Below are positions 8,390 to 16,100 of a DNA stretch of 64,000 nt, one piece after another. Position 1 is the stretch's first letter; every line of letters starts with the position of its first letter. The notes beneath the pieces were generated by a model. The model saw only the letters and a program-made list of their open reading frames with translations, searched no databases and was not told where the DNA came from. This DNA is from Streptomyces sp. CCM_MD2014 (GTDB taxonomy: Bacteria; Actinomycetota; Actinomycetes; Streptomycetales; Streptomycetaceae): NCBI RefSeq assembly GCF_000772045.1, contig NZ_CP009754.1, positions 7,316,001-7,380,000 of the forward strand, given 5' to 3'. A program made the position numbers and the translations under genes.

Positions 8390-10639
8390 TCAGGCGCGGG
8401 TCAGGTCCTTCTCGACCGGTCGCGCCTCGGGCTCGGCCGGGCGGGCCAGGGCTTCGCCCTCCACGTCGACCCGGGGCAGGATCCGGTCCAGCCACTTCGG
8501 CAGCCACCAGGCCCGCTCGCCGAGCAGGGCGAGGACCGCCGGGACGATCGCCATCCGGACCACAAAGGCGTCGAGCAGGACGGCCGAGGCGAGGCCGAAG
8601 CCGATCATCTTGATCATGGCGTCGCTGTCCCCGATGAACCCGGAGAACACCGCGATCATGATCAGCGCGGCGGCCACGACGACCCGGGCGCTGTGCTCGA
8701 ACCCGGAGGTCACAGCCTGGGCGGGCCGCTCGCCGCGGACGTACGCCTCGCGCATCCGCGAGACCAGGAAGACCTCGTAGTCCATCGCGAGGCCGAAGAC
8801 GATGCCCACCAGGAAGATCGGCATCAGGCTCATGATGGGACCGGTGGTCTCCACGCCCAGCAGGTCGGCGCCGTGGCCCTGCTGGAAGACCACGACGACC
8901 GCGCCGAGCGAGGCGAGCACCGAGAGCAGGAAGCCGACGGCCGCCTTCAGCGGAACCAGGACCGAGCGGAAGACCACCAGCAGCAGGATCACGGCGAGCC
9001 CGACCACCACGAGCAGGTACGGCACCAGCGCGGACTGCACCTTCTCGGAGACGTCGATGTTCATCGCGGTAGTCCCGGTGACCTCGAAGGTCGCCCCGGC
9101 CGCGGACTCGATGCCGGGCCGGTCACCGCGGATGGTGTTGACCAGGTCCTTGGTCTCCTGGCCGGTCGGCGCGGTGGCGGGGACGACGGAGAAGACGGCC
9201 GTGTCGCCGGATTCGTTGAACTGGGCCGGGGACACCGACACCACGCCCTCGGTGCCGCCGATCCGCTCGGAGACGGTCTCGGCCGCGGCCTTCGGGTCGT
9301 CGGCGTCCTTGGCGTCCACGACCACGGTCAAGGGTCCGTTGAAGCCGGGGCCGAAGCCCTCGGCGAGCGCGTCGTAGGCCCGCCGCTGGGTGGTCTCGGT
9401 GGACTTGGCCTCGTCGCCGGGCATACCGAGCTGAAGGTCGGTCATCGGCAGCGCCAGGGCGCCGAGGCCCGCGACGGCCGCGAGCAGCACGGGCAGGGGG
9501 CGGCGCAGTACGAAGCTCGCCCAGCGGGTGCCGCCGTTGACCTTGCGCGTCTCCCGCGGCGTACCGCCCGCTCGGCGGCCCTTGCGGCCCTTGCGGCCCT
9601 TGCGGTCCTTGCGGTCCTTGCGGTCCTTGCGGGGCAGTATGGCGTCGGGCCAGAAGCCGAGGAAGGCCGGGACCAGGGTCAGCGCGATGAGGACGCCGAC
9701 GACGACCGCGCCCGCCGCGCCCAGGCCCATCTCCGTCAGCATCGGGATGCCGACGACGGAGAGACCGGCGAGTGCGATGACCACGGTGAGCCCGGCGAAG
9801 ACCACCGCGGAGCCCGCGGTGCCGGTGGCGAGGGCGACGGCCTCCTCGGGCGTCCGCCCCTTGGCACGCTCCTCGCGGTAGCGGGAGACGATGAACAGCG
9901 CGTAGTCGATGCCGACGGCCAGGCCCAGCATGATCGCCACGGTGCTGGTGGTGTCGGCCAGGCCCAGCGGACCGGCCAGGGCCGTGATGGCGAACAGGCT
10001 GATGCCGACGCCGATGAGCGCGGTGAGCAGCGGAAGTCCGGCGGCGGCCAGTGAGCCGAAGGTGATCAGCAGGACGACGGCGGCGACGGAGATGCCGATG
10101 GCCTCGGCGGTGCCGCTGGGTCCGCCCATGTCCTCCATGGCGTCGCCGCCTGCCTCGACGGTGAGCCCCGAGTCACGGGCGTGCTCGAGCGACTCGTCCA
10201 GGTGGCTGCGGCTGGCGTCGGTGAGGCCTGCGGCGTCGACCTTGTAGGTCACGGTCGTGTACGCGGTGGAGCCGTCCTCGCTGACCGCGCCGGACTCGTA
10301 CGGATCGACGGTGCTCGCGACCTGGGTGCCGTCCTGGAGTTCGGCTATCGCGGCCTCGACGGCCTCCTTGTTCTCGGCGGCGGTGACCTTCTCGCCGTTC
10401 GGCGAGACGAAGACGACGCGGGCGGTGGCGCCGTCGGCGGCGGCGCCGGGGAACCGCTCCTCCATCAGGTCGAAGGCTTCCTGCGACTCGATCCCCGGCA
10501 TGGAGAAGGGTTCCTCCTCCGCCTCCGGCGCGGTCATGCCGGCGAGTCCTACGGCGGCCAGCACGGCGGCCCAGAAAAGGGCGACGGTCAAGCGTCGCCT
10601 GAAGGCCAAGCGGCCCATTCGATACAGGAAAGCAGCCAC
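8390..10639 (-). CDS. MMPL family RND-type exporter
   Basis: A 749-residue integral membrane transporter with the MMPL layout: one N-terminal membrane helix, a large extracytoplasmic loop, five helices, a cytoplasmic linker, then the same pattern again. Family motifs include AVGIDYALFIVSRYREE in the first half and GLAMDYEVFLVSRMRE in the second, whose Asp-Tyr pairs relay protons. The GTG at 10639, with GGAG nine bases upstream, is preferred; a GTG at 10654 would add five residues. The cytoplasmic linker between the halves contains a run of (D/G)RK triplets (about residues 335-353) encoded by a 9-base tandem repeat. Substrates of the family are lipids or hydrophobic metabolites. The adjacent two-component system suggests inducible export. 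Confidence 0.93.
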   Translation of the reverse strand: MAAFLYRMGRLAFRRRLTVALFWAAVLAAVGLAGMTAPEAEEEPFSMPGIESQEAFDLMEERFPGAAADGATARVVFVSPNGEKVTAAENKEAVEAAIAELQDGTQVASTVDPYESGAVSEDGSTAYTTVTYKVDAAGLTDASRSHLDESLEHARDSGLTVEAGGDAMEDMGGPSGTAEAIGISVAAVVLLITFGSLAAAGLPLLTALIGVGISLFAITALAGPLGLADTTSTVAIMLGLAVGIDYALFIVSRYREERAKGRTPEEAVALATGTAGSAVVFAGLTVVIALAGLSVVGIPMLTEMGLGAAGAVVVGVLIALTLVPAFLGFWPDAILPRKDRKDRKDRKGRKGRKGRRAGGTPRETRKVNGGTRWASFVLRRPLPVLLAAVAGLGALALPMTDLQLGMPGDEAKSTETTQRRAYDALAEGFGPGFNGPLTVVVDAKDADDPKAAAETVSERIGGTEGVVSVSPAQFNESGDTAVFSVVPATAPTGQETKDLVNTIRGDRPGIESAAGATFEVTGTTAMNIDVSEKVQSALVPYLLVVVGLAVILLLVVFRSVLVPLKAAVGFLLSVLASLGAVVVVFQQGHGADLLGVETTGPIMSLMPIFLVGIVFGLAMDYEVFLVSRMREAYVRGERPAQAVTSGFEHSARVVVAAALIMIAVFSGFIGDSDAMIKMIGFGLASAVLLDAFVVRMAIVPAVLALLGERAWWLPKWLDRILPRVDVEGEALARPAEPEARPVEKDLTRA
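9579..9633. repeat. 9-base tandem repeat inside the MMPL gene
   Basis: About six copies of the unit CTTGCGGYC run head to tail inside the coding sequence. They encode a positively charged Asp/Gly-Arg-Lys repeat in the cytoplasmic linker. Because the unit is a multiple of three, length changes would keep the frame. Confidence 0.8.
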
Positions 10640-10730
10640 GGGGAGGGTCTCCACATCCGGGTCTCGAAGGTGCCTCCAGACTGCTGAAGAGGGGCGTGTC
10701 CTGTCGTCGTCCGGCTGCCGACACTGCGCG

Positions 10731-10748
10731 GTACTGAATACGCAGTAC
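10731..10748. promoter_or_regulatory. inverted repeat upstream of the MMPL exporter gene
   Basis: GTACTG (10731-10736) and CAGTAC (10743-10748) form a perfect inverted repeat with a six-base spacer. It sits in an AT-rich patch about 95 bases upstream of the MMPL start, with further CGCG symmetry flanking it. It is a candidate operator for the response regulator or another repressor. Confidence 0.4.
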
Positions 10749-10870
10749 TACGCGTTGTGCGGGTCCCACCCGGGGACGACAGCGGGTCGGCCTCAGGTCG
10801 CGGGGCGGGCCCGCGGGCCGCACCGCTCGGAGGAGTCGGGATACCTGCGCCGATGCTGCGCCGCGGCCGG

Positions 10871-11062
10871 TCAGGGGGCGGGGGCCAGTGCGGCCGCCCA
10901 CCGCGTGAAGATCTCGGCGTACCGGGCCGGGTCGGACTGGTGCATCATGTGTGACGCCTCCGGCACCGACTCGTAGTCGGCCTTCACCCCTGCCGCTTCC
11001 ATCAACCGCCACGCCTGCGCGGCCTGTTCGTCGGAGAGCGCCCCGAGCGGATTCCCGGTCAC
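10871..11062 (-). pseudogene. remnant of an alpha/beta hydrolase (C-terminal fragment)
   Basis: About 63 residues are open (GNPLGALSDEQAAQAWRLME to SVPEASHMMHQSDPARYAEI). They match the last quarter of an alpha/beta hydrolase, including the catalytic histidine context (SHMMHQ...). A stop codon lies only four codons upstream of the GTG at 11062, and the rest of the hydrolase (nucleophile Ser, Asp) is absent. A terminator-like hairpin and an unrelated SDR gene follow immediately upstream. This looks like the 3' end left by a deletion. It could still be translated as a small peptide, but no function is expected. Confidence 0.6.
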
Positions 11063-11063
11063 C

Positions 11064-11105
11064 GTTCCGGCCGGTCACGCCACTGCCGCCGTGGACGGCC
11101 GGAAC
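11064..11105 (-). terminator. terminator hairpin after the SDR gene at 11151
   Basis: GTTCCGGCCG (11064-11073) pairs perfectly with CGGCCGGAAC (11096-11105). An inner CCAC/GTGG stem (11080-11083 and 11091-11094) lies in the loop. It is positioned 46 bases past the stop of the minus-strand SDR gene. Confidence 0.65.
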
Positions 11106-11150
11106 GGCACACCGCCCTCCGCCCGGCCCGGCCGTGCAGCCGCCGGCGAA

Positions 11151-11876
11151 TCAGGGCTCGACGAACTTGTCCGCCACACCCCGTTCCAGGTAGTCGTCCG
11201 GCAGATCCCGGATGACCAGCTCGGCTTCGGTGCGGCCGGTGTGCAGCCGCCAGTAGGCGTCGGCGATCGTCTGCGGCTGGGAGTCGTGGCCCCCTTGGCC
11301 GATGAAGGCGGCGATCGCCACGTGTGCGGCGTAGACGCCGGTGCCGGCGAGCGCCGCGTGGAGGTTGAGGATCCAGTTGCGCATCCCGCCGGTGGCGATC
11401 TGGGCGTTCGCCACGTGCGGGGCGATCACCGGCCCCGACCCCGCCCCGCTGCTGATCAGAATCGTCCCCGTGCCGCGCTCCAGCATGCCGGGCAGGACGT
11501 GCTGCACCGCCGCCACGCCCCCGAGCAGATAGAGGTCCAGCTGGGCCAGAACCGAGTCGACGGTGACCTTCGTGGCCTCGACCAGCGGCGCCCGGCGCAG
11601 ATCGGCCGGGGACGGCGCGGGAGAGTACTCGAGTATGCCGATCGGTCCCAGCCGCTCCTCGGCGGCGGTGAGCGCCGCGTGCAGCGCGGGACGGTCGGTC
11701 ACGTCGGCGGGAAACGCCTCGGCCCGCACGCCCATGTCGGACAGGTCGTCGGCCACCGCCTGCAGCGTCGTACGGCTGCGGGCGATCAGTGCCACGTCGA
11801 CCCCCTCGGCGGCGAACCGTCGGCCGATCGCGCGCCCCAGTTGCGGGCCCGCGCCCACGATCGCGAGCGTACTCAA
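11151..11876 (-). CDS. atypical SDR family protein lacking the YxxxK pair
   Basis: A 241-residue Rossmann protein beginning STLAIVGAGPQLGRAIG, a glycine-rich cofactor loop of the SDR type. The catalytic Ser context (ILISSGAGSG) is recognisable, but where YxxxK should follow the sequence reads APHVANAQIATGG with neither Tyr nor Lys. It may bind NAD(P) without normal dehydrogenase activity, acting as a sensor or scaffold, or use another chemistry. It is divergent from the AraC regulator at 12018, with 141 bases between, so it is a likely target of that regulator. Confidence 0.85.
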   Translation of the reverse strand: MSTLAIVGAGPQLGRAIGRRFAAEGVDVALIARSRTTLQAVADDLSDMGVRAEAFPADVTDRPALHAALTAAEERLGPIGILEYSPAPSPADLRRAPLVEATKVTVDSVLAQLDLYLLGGVAAVQHVLPGMLERGTGTILISSGAGSGPVIAPHVANAQIATGGMRNWILNLHAALAGTGVYAAHVAIAAFIGQGGHDSQPQTIADAYWRLHTGRTEAELVIRDLPDDYLERGVADKFVEP

Positions 11877-12017
11877 ATCCCCACCTCGTTATCCTTGAAT
11901 CGACTTCCGGACCGCGGACGTCGGATCTTCGATGCAATGCCGGAACAACGGTAGGAAGCGTGTGGTCCCGGCGCCTCGGACCGGCGCGTCAGCCCGAACG
12001 GGAGATTCGCGACAACG

Positions 12018-12995
12018 ATGAGCGGCACTTTCTCGGCAGACGTGAGCGGCGCGAACGCCTTCAGCGACTTCGCACACGAGTGGCGGAGCCGGATGGGCGA
12101 GACCTTCGCGCTGGCGCCCTTCCGCCGGACCACCGTGTCCGGCTTCTCGGCGCGGTCCCGCGGGTTCCGGGTGCGGGACATGATGTTCAACCGCTTCGAG
12201 ACCGCGGCCGCCCTGCGGACGGCGGGCCGACGGGTCGGGGCCGACGATCACGTACGCCTCTGGATCGTCCACCGGGGGACCTGGCGGTTCGAGGAACCGG
12301 GAGGCGCCGAGCACACGGCACAGGCCGGTCGCCTGCTGGTACAGACGGGGACGCTGTCCCACTTCTCCGCGACGCCACGCACCGTCGTGCAGGTACTCGT
12401 CCTGCCCGCCGCAGAGGTGCGGTCCGGGCGGCGCGGGCCGGCCTCCGGTCCGGGCGACACCGCCGAGGTGCGGCTGCTGACGGCGCACGCCGCCATGGTG
12501 GGCCGGATGCTGGACCGTCTCGGGCCGGCCGGGGTCGACGGCGCCCGCAGCACTCTGGCCGAGTTGGCCCGGGCCGCCGCCTGGGGCGGCCTGGACGACG
12601 TCGAGCCCCTGTTGTCGCCGGCCCTGGCCCAAGCCGCGCGGGACCTGGCCGACCGCCGGCTCACCGACCCCGCGCTGTCCCCCTCGGCTCTCGCCCGGGA
12701 GCTGAACGTCTCCCCGCGCACCCTCCAACGGGCCTTCGCCAGGGAAGGCCGACCGCTGAGCACCTACATACGGTGCCGTCGCCTCGAGGAGGCATGCCGC
12801 GCACTCGTCGCACCGCACCGGCGGATGACCGTCACGGAGATAGCCGCCCGCTGGCAGTTCGCCGACAGCGGCCACTTCGCCCGCGCCTTCCGCAGGTACT
12901 ACGGCCGGACCCCGACCGACTACGCAGCGACCGCTGCTCGTGAGTCGGTTGCCACGCAGCCGTGCGGGGCCGGTGCCGCCACCCGCCCACGGTAG
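12018..12995 (+). CDS. AraC family transcriptional regulator
   Basis: A 325-residue regulator. The N-terminal 180 residues form an AraC_binding_2-like (cupin) effector domain. Two helix-turn-helix units occupy about 215-305 (LSPSALARELNVSPRTLQRAFAREG and MTVTEIAARWQFADSGHFARAFRRYYGRTPTDY). It probably controls the divergent SDR gene. The ligand is unknown. Confidence 0.93.
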   Translation: MSGTFSADVSGANAFSDFAHEWRSRMGETFALAPFRRTTVSGFSARSRGFRVRDMMFNRFETAAALRTAGRRVGADDHVRLWIVHRGTWRFEEPGGAEHTAQAGRLLVQTGTLSHFSATPRTVVQVLVLPAAEVRSGRRGPASGPGDTAEVRLLTAHAAMVGRMLDRLGPAGVDGARSTLAELARAAAWGGLDDVEPLLSPALAQAARDLADRRLTDPALSPSALARELNVSPRTLQRAFAREGRPLSTYIRCRRLEEACRALVAPHRRMTVTEIAARWQFADSGHFARAFRRYYGRTPTDYAATAARESVATQPCGAGAATRPR

Positions 12996-12999
12996 GGAC

Positions 13000-13017
13000 G
13001 CCCGGGCCGGCCCGGGC
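13000..13017 (+). terminator. palindromic terminator after the AraC gene
   Basis: An 18-base perfect palindrome, GCCCGGGCC followed by GGCCCGGGC, starts five bases after the AraC stop codon. Confidence 0.55.
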
Positions 13018-13061
13018 ACACCACCGGCAGACCGAGCGGCGGCGACGACGGCTCCGCCGCG

Positions 13062-13200
13062 GGTGGTGTGTTGAGCGGCTGGTGCCCGACGAGTTGTCGG
13101 AGCTGTGCCGGCGGGGTGTGCCGGGGGGGGGGCGCCGTCGCGCGGCCGGAAGGTGGCGGCCGGCGACGGCACGGCGACCGGGAAGAGCCGGCGGGCCCCG
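13062..13200 (+). pseudogene. possible IS5-type transposase N-terminal remnant
   Basis: The frame through 13082 reads ERLVPDELSELCRRGVPGG, which resembles the conserved start of IS5-family (DUF4096) transposases (LVPDELWELxxPLLPP). It is followed by an Arg/Gly-rich stretch with a run of nine G. There is no transposase core, terminal repeat or target duplication in view. It is a weak relic call in the gap between the AraC gene and uppP. Confidence 0.3.
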
Positions 13201-13202
13201 GT

Positions 13203-14078
13203 TCAGCCGCCGGATTCGCCTGCGTGCGGGCTCAGCACACCCATGCTGACCAGCGCAATCACCACCACGCCGAGCGCGATGCGGTACCAGACGAACGGCA
13301 TGAAGCTCTTGGTGGAGATGAACTTCATGAACCAGGCGATGACCACGTATCCGGTCGCGAAGGCGATGACGGTCGCGAAAAGTGTCGGTCCCCAGGAGAC
13401 GTGGTCGCTCTCCATCGCGTCCTTCAGCTCGAACACGCCCGAGGCGAGCACCGCCGGGATCGCGAGGAGGAACGAGTACCGGGCGGCCGCCTCGCGCCGG
13501 TAACCCATGAAGAGGCCGCCGCTGATGGTCGCGCCGGAGCGGGAGACCCCGGGAATCAGGGCCGCCGCCTGGCACAGGCCGTAGATCAGGCCGTCCCGCA
13601 CGCCCAGGTCCTTCAGCTCCTTGCGCTGCTGCGGCGCACGGTGCCGGCCGCCCTTCTCGTCGCGGGCCGCCATCCGGTCGGCGATGCCGATGATCACGCC
13701 GACGACGATCAGCATCGTCGCGGTGATCCGCAGGTCGCGGAAGGGGCCCTCGATCTGGTCCTTCAGCGTCAGGCCGAGCACGCCGATCGGGATCGAGCCG
13801 ACGATCACCAGCCAGCCCATGCGCGCGTCGGGGTCGTGACGCATCGACTTGTCGGTGAGCGAGCGCGTCCACGCCGCGATGATCCGCCCGATGTCCTTGC
13901 GGAAGTAGATGAGCACCGCGGCCTCGGTGCCGATCTGCGTGATCGCGGTGAAGGCCGCGCCCGGGTCGTGCCAGCCGGAGAACGCCGCGGTCAGCCGCAG
14001 GTGAGCGCTGGAGGACACGGGGAGGAACTCGGTCAGCCCCTGGACGAGTCCGAGGACGAGGGATTCAAACCAAGACAT
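13203..14078 (-). CDS. uppP: undecaprenyl-diphosphatase UppP (BacA)
   Basis: A 291-residue polytopic membrane enzyme that dephosphorylates undecaprenyl diphosphate to recycle the lipid carrier for peptidoglycan and wall polymers. Both signature motifs are visible: EFLPVSSSAH (residues 17-26) with the catalytic Glu region, and PGVSRSG (176-182) with R180. About seven or eight membrane segments are evident. High copy or expression confers bacitracin resistance in known cases. The start MSWFESLVLGLVQG is typical. Neighbouring TVP38/DedA-type membrane proteins are also envelope-related. Confidence 0.96.
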   Translation of the reverse strand: MSWFESLVLGLVQGLTEFLPVSSSAHLRLTAAFSGWHDPGAAFTAITQIGTEAAVLIYFRKDIGRIIAAWTRSLTDKSMRHDPDARMGWLVIVGSIPIGVLGLTLKDQIEGPFRDLRITATMLIVVGVIIGIADRMAARDEKGGRHRAPQQRKELKDLGVRDGLIYGLCQAAALIPGVSRSGATISGGLFMGYRREAAARYSFLLAIPAVLASGVFELKDAMESDHVSWGPTLFATVIAFATGYVVIAWFMKFISTKSFMPFVWYRIALGVVVIALVSMGVLSPHAGESGG

Positions 14079-14278
14079 GAAGTTGCGTCAGTCCAAGTGG
14101 CGATCGAGAAACGGTCGGCGGACACGCCGAACCTTCGTGTGCGGTGACCGGGACCTGGCGCGCCGAGGGGCAGCGTAGCGCCCCAAAATGAACCCCGGCC
14201 GACGGGGGGTGAGCAGCGCGCGGACGGTGCGTCCCGCCACGGGCGCGCGTCCCGCCGGACGACGGCGTCGGCGCCCCG

Positions 14279-15055
14279 TCAGGTCCCGCGCAGCCGGTGC
14301 CGCTTGCGCCAGGCCACCACCGCCCCGGCGAGGCCCGGCAGGGCGATGCAGGCCAGCGCGATCAGAAAAGCCGGGGAGGTGGGCGTCGAGGCGCGGGCGC
14401 CGGCGACGACGTAGGCGGCGGTGTTGGGGATCGAACCGAGGCCCGTCGCCAGCAGGAAGGGCATGAGGCCCATGCGCGAGACGGCCGCGCAGTAGTTGGA
14501 CGCCGCGAAGGGCACTCCCGGGAACAGCCGCATCGCCAGCATGGTCCGGAAACCGTGCCGGCTCAGCTGCCCGTCCGCGGCCTTCAGCCACTTGCCCCGC
14601 AGCAGCGGACGCAACGCCTCCTGGCCGAGGACCCGGCCGAGGCAGAAGGCGATCCCGGAGCCGAGAACCGTCCCCGCCAGCGCGGAGGCCAGGCCCAGCT
14701 GCGAGCCGAACAGAGCACCGGCCGCCAGGTTGAGCAGCGGACGCGGCACGAAGGCGACCGTGCACAACCCGTACGCCACCGCGTAGGCGAGGGCCGCGGC
14801 GGCACCCCCGAGCTGCGGCGGCCAGCCGTTGGTCAGCAACTGCTGCGGCTGGAACAGCACCACCGTCGTCGCGGCCGAGGCCAGCAGGGCGACGAGGAGG
14901 GAGAGCCGCGACCACGGGGACAGCAGCACTCTGGTCACACGGGCGAGACCGGTCGGCGAGACCGGTCCTGCGGTGGTGGCGACGGCGAGTTCCGTGGCGG
15001 CGGTCCGGGGAGTGACCGTGGCGGTGCCCCCAGAGCGGGTGGTGGCATCGAGCAT
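14279..15055 (-). CDS. TVP38/TMEM64 family membrane protein
   Basis: A 258-residue DedA-superfamily (VTT domain) membrane protein. After a 45-residue polar N-terminus come five or six hydrophobic segments. The family core appears as FVPRPLLNLAAGALFG, GSGIAFCLGR, RLFPGVPFAASNYCAAVSR and GLGSIPNTAAYVVAGAR. Members are linked to membrane lipid scrambling or undecaprenyl phosphate recycling, so sharing a strand with uppP is suggestive. It is divergent from the AlkD-like gene (49-base gap). Confidence 0.9.
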   Translation of the reverse strand: MLDATTRSGGTATVTPRTAATELAVATTAGPVSPTGLARVTRVLLSPWSRLSLLVALLASAATTVVLFQPQQLLTNGWPPQLGGAAAALAYAVAYGLCTVAFVPRPLLNLAAGALFGSQLGLASALAGTVLGSGIAFCLGRVLGQEALRPLLRGKWLKAADGQLSRHGFRTMLAMRLFPGVPFAASNYCAAVSRMGLMPFLLATGLGSIPNTAAYVVAGARASTPTSPAFLIALACIALPGLAGAVVAWRKRHRLRGT

Positions 15056-15104
15056 CCGGTGACACTAACCGACAAATGTGTGTGATCGCCGTATGCTGCG
15101 TCTC

Positions 15105-15827
15105 ATGAGCGTCACAGCCCGGCCGGTTCCGGACGCGCCGCACAGCGCTCTCGCCGACACGGTACTCGAGCGGCTCACCGCCGAGTACCCCACCGCGGCC
15201 GACCCCGAGCGGGCGGTCGGGCAGCGGGCGTACATGAAGGACGTGGCTCCGTTCCTGGGCATGACCTCGCCCGTTCGCCGCTCCCTGTCCCGCACCGTCC
15301 TGGCGGGCCTGCCCCGCCCGGACGAGCCGGACTGCGCGGCGGTCGCGCTGCGCTGCTGGCGCCTGCCCGAGCGCGAGTACCACTACTTCGCCGTCGACTA
15401 CCTGCGCCGGCATGTGACGCGCTGCTCGTCCGGTTTCCTGCCCGTGGTCCGCCACCTGCTCACCACGGTGCCCTGGTGGGACACCGTCGACCTGCTCGCC
15501 GCGCACGTCGTCGGGGGCCTCGTCGCCGCCGACCGGGACCTCACGGCCGTCATGGACGCCTGGATCGGGGACGAGGACCTCTGGCTGGTCCGCACGGCCC
15601 TCCTCCACCAGCTGCGCTACAAGGAACGCACCGACACCGACCGCCTCTTCGGCTACTGCGCGCGGCAGTCCGGCCACGGCGACTTCTTCGTCCGCAAGGC
15701 CGTCGGCTGGTGCCTGCGCGAGTACGCCAAGACCGACCCGGACGCCGTGCGCGCCTTCGTGGCCGAGCACCGGACCCGGCTGGCACCCCTGTCCGTGCGG
15801 GAGGCACTGCGGACCGTCGGACCGTAG
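15105..15827 (+). CDS. DNA alkylation repair protein (AlkD-like)
   Basis: A 240-residue HEAT-like-repeat protein of the AlkC/AlkD DNA glycosylase superfamily, which excises bulky or cationic N-alkylated bases. Characteristic patches are YMKDVAPFLGMTSPVRR, WRLPEREYHYFAVDYLRR, VPWWDTVDLLAAHVVG, ALLHQLRYKERTD and FVRKAVGWCLREYAKTDP. The start is the ATG at 15105, since the extra nine residues to 15078 overlap the short divergent promoter. Substrate range is unknown. Confidence 0.92.
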   Translation: MSVTARPVPDAPHSALADTVLERLTAEYPTAADPERAVGQRAYMKDVAPFLGMTSPVRRSLSRTVLAGLPRPDEPDCAAVALRCWRLPEREYHYFAVDYLRRHVTRCSSGFLPVVRHLLTTVPWWDTVDLLAAHVVGGLVAADRDLTAVMDAWIGDEDLWLVRTALLHQLRYKERTDTDRLFGYCARQSGHGDFFVRKAVGWCLREYAKTDPDAVRAFVAEHRTRLAPLSVREALRTVGP

Positions 15828-16100
15828 CCCCGCGGTCGGAGGTCTCGAACTCCCGTTCCTTCAAAAACCATTCGACGTGGGACGAGGCGTCGGCGATGAT
15901 CGGCGTCATGTTCCGGTACGCCTTCCACCTCGCAGCATCCGCGGTCGCGGATGCCCCGAAGGCTGCCGTCGCCCACTTCACCGCCGCAGTCGACGGCGCC
16001 CGAAGCTGACCCTCCCCGGATCGTCCGGCGGACCCCGCAGGGGGAGGGTCGGCCGGCCCCAGGGGTCCCCACCACCGCCACGAGGCTTCGAGGTACCGCC
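15828..16100. other. leader region upstream of the EF-Tu3 gene with a perfect dyad
   Basis: The 273-base gap before the tuf-like gene contains an AT-richer patch (15855-15880) and a near-perfect dyad, GCATCCGCG-GT-CGCGGATGC (15935-15954). A possible 37-codon reading frame (15896-16009, starting MIGVMFRYAFHLAAS) is also present. It has reasonable codon bias but no recognisable family. The region probably carries the promoter and a regulatory site for the EF-Tu3 gene; it could alternatively encode a small leader peptide. Confidence 0.4.

Noticed and set aside
8309..10054. A 581-codon plus-strand frame opposite the MMPL gene
   Set aside because: Antisense shadow; dominated by His/Asp/Arg/Gly repeats and no domain. 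The MMPL frame is unambiguous.
15896..16009. A 37-codon frame upstream of the EF-Tu3 gene
   Set aside because: No ribosome binding site and no recognisable family; kept only as a note in the leader description.
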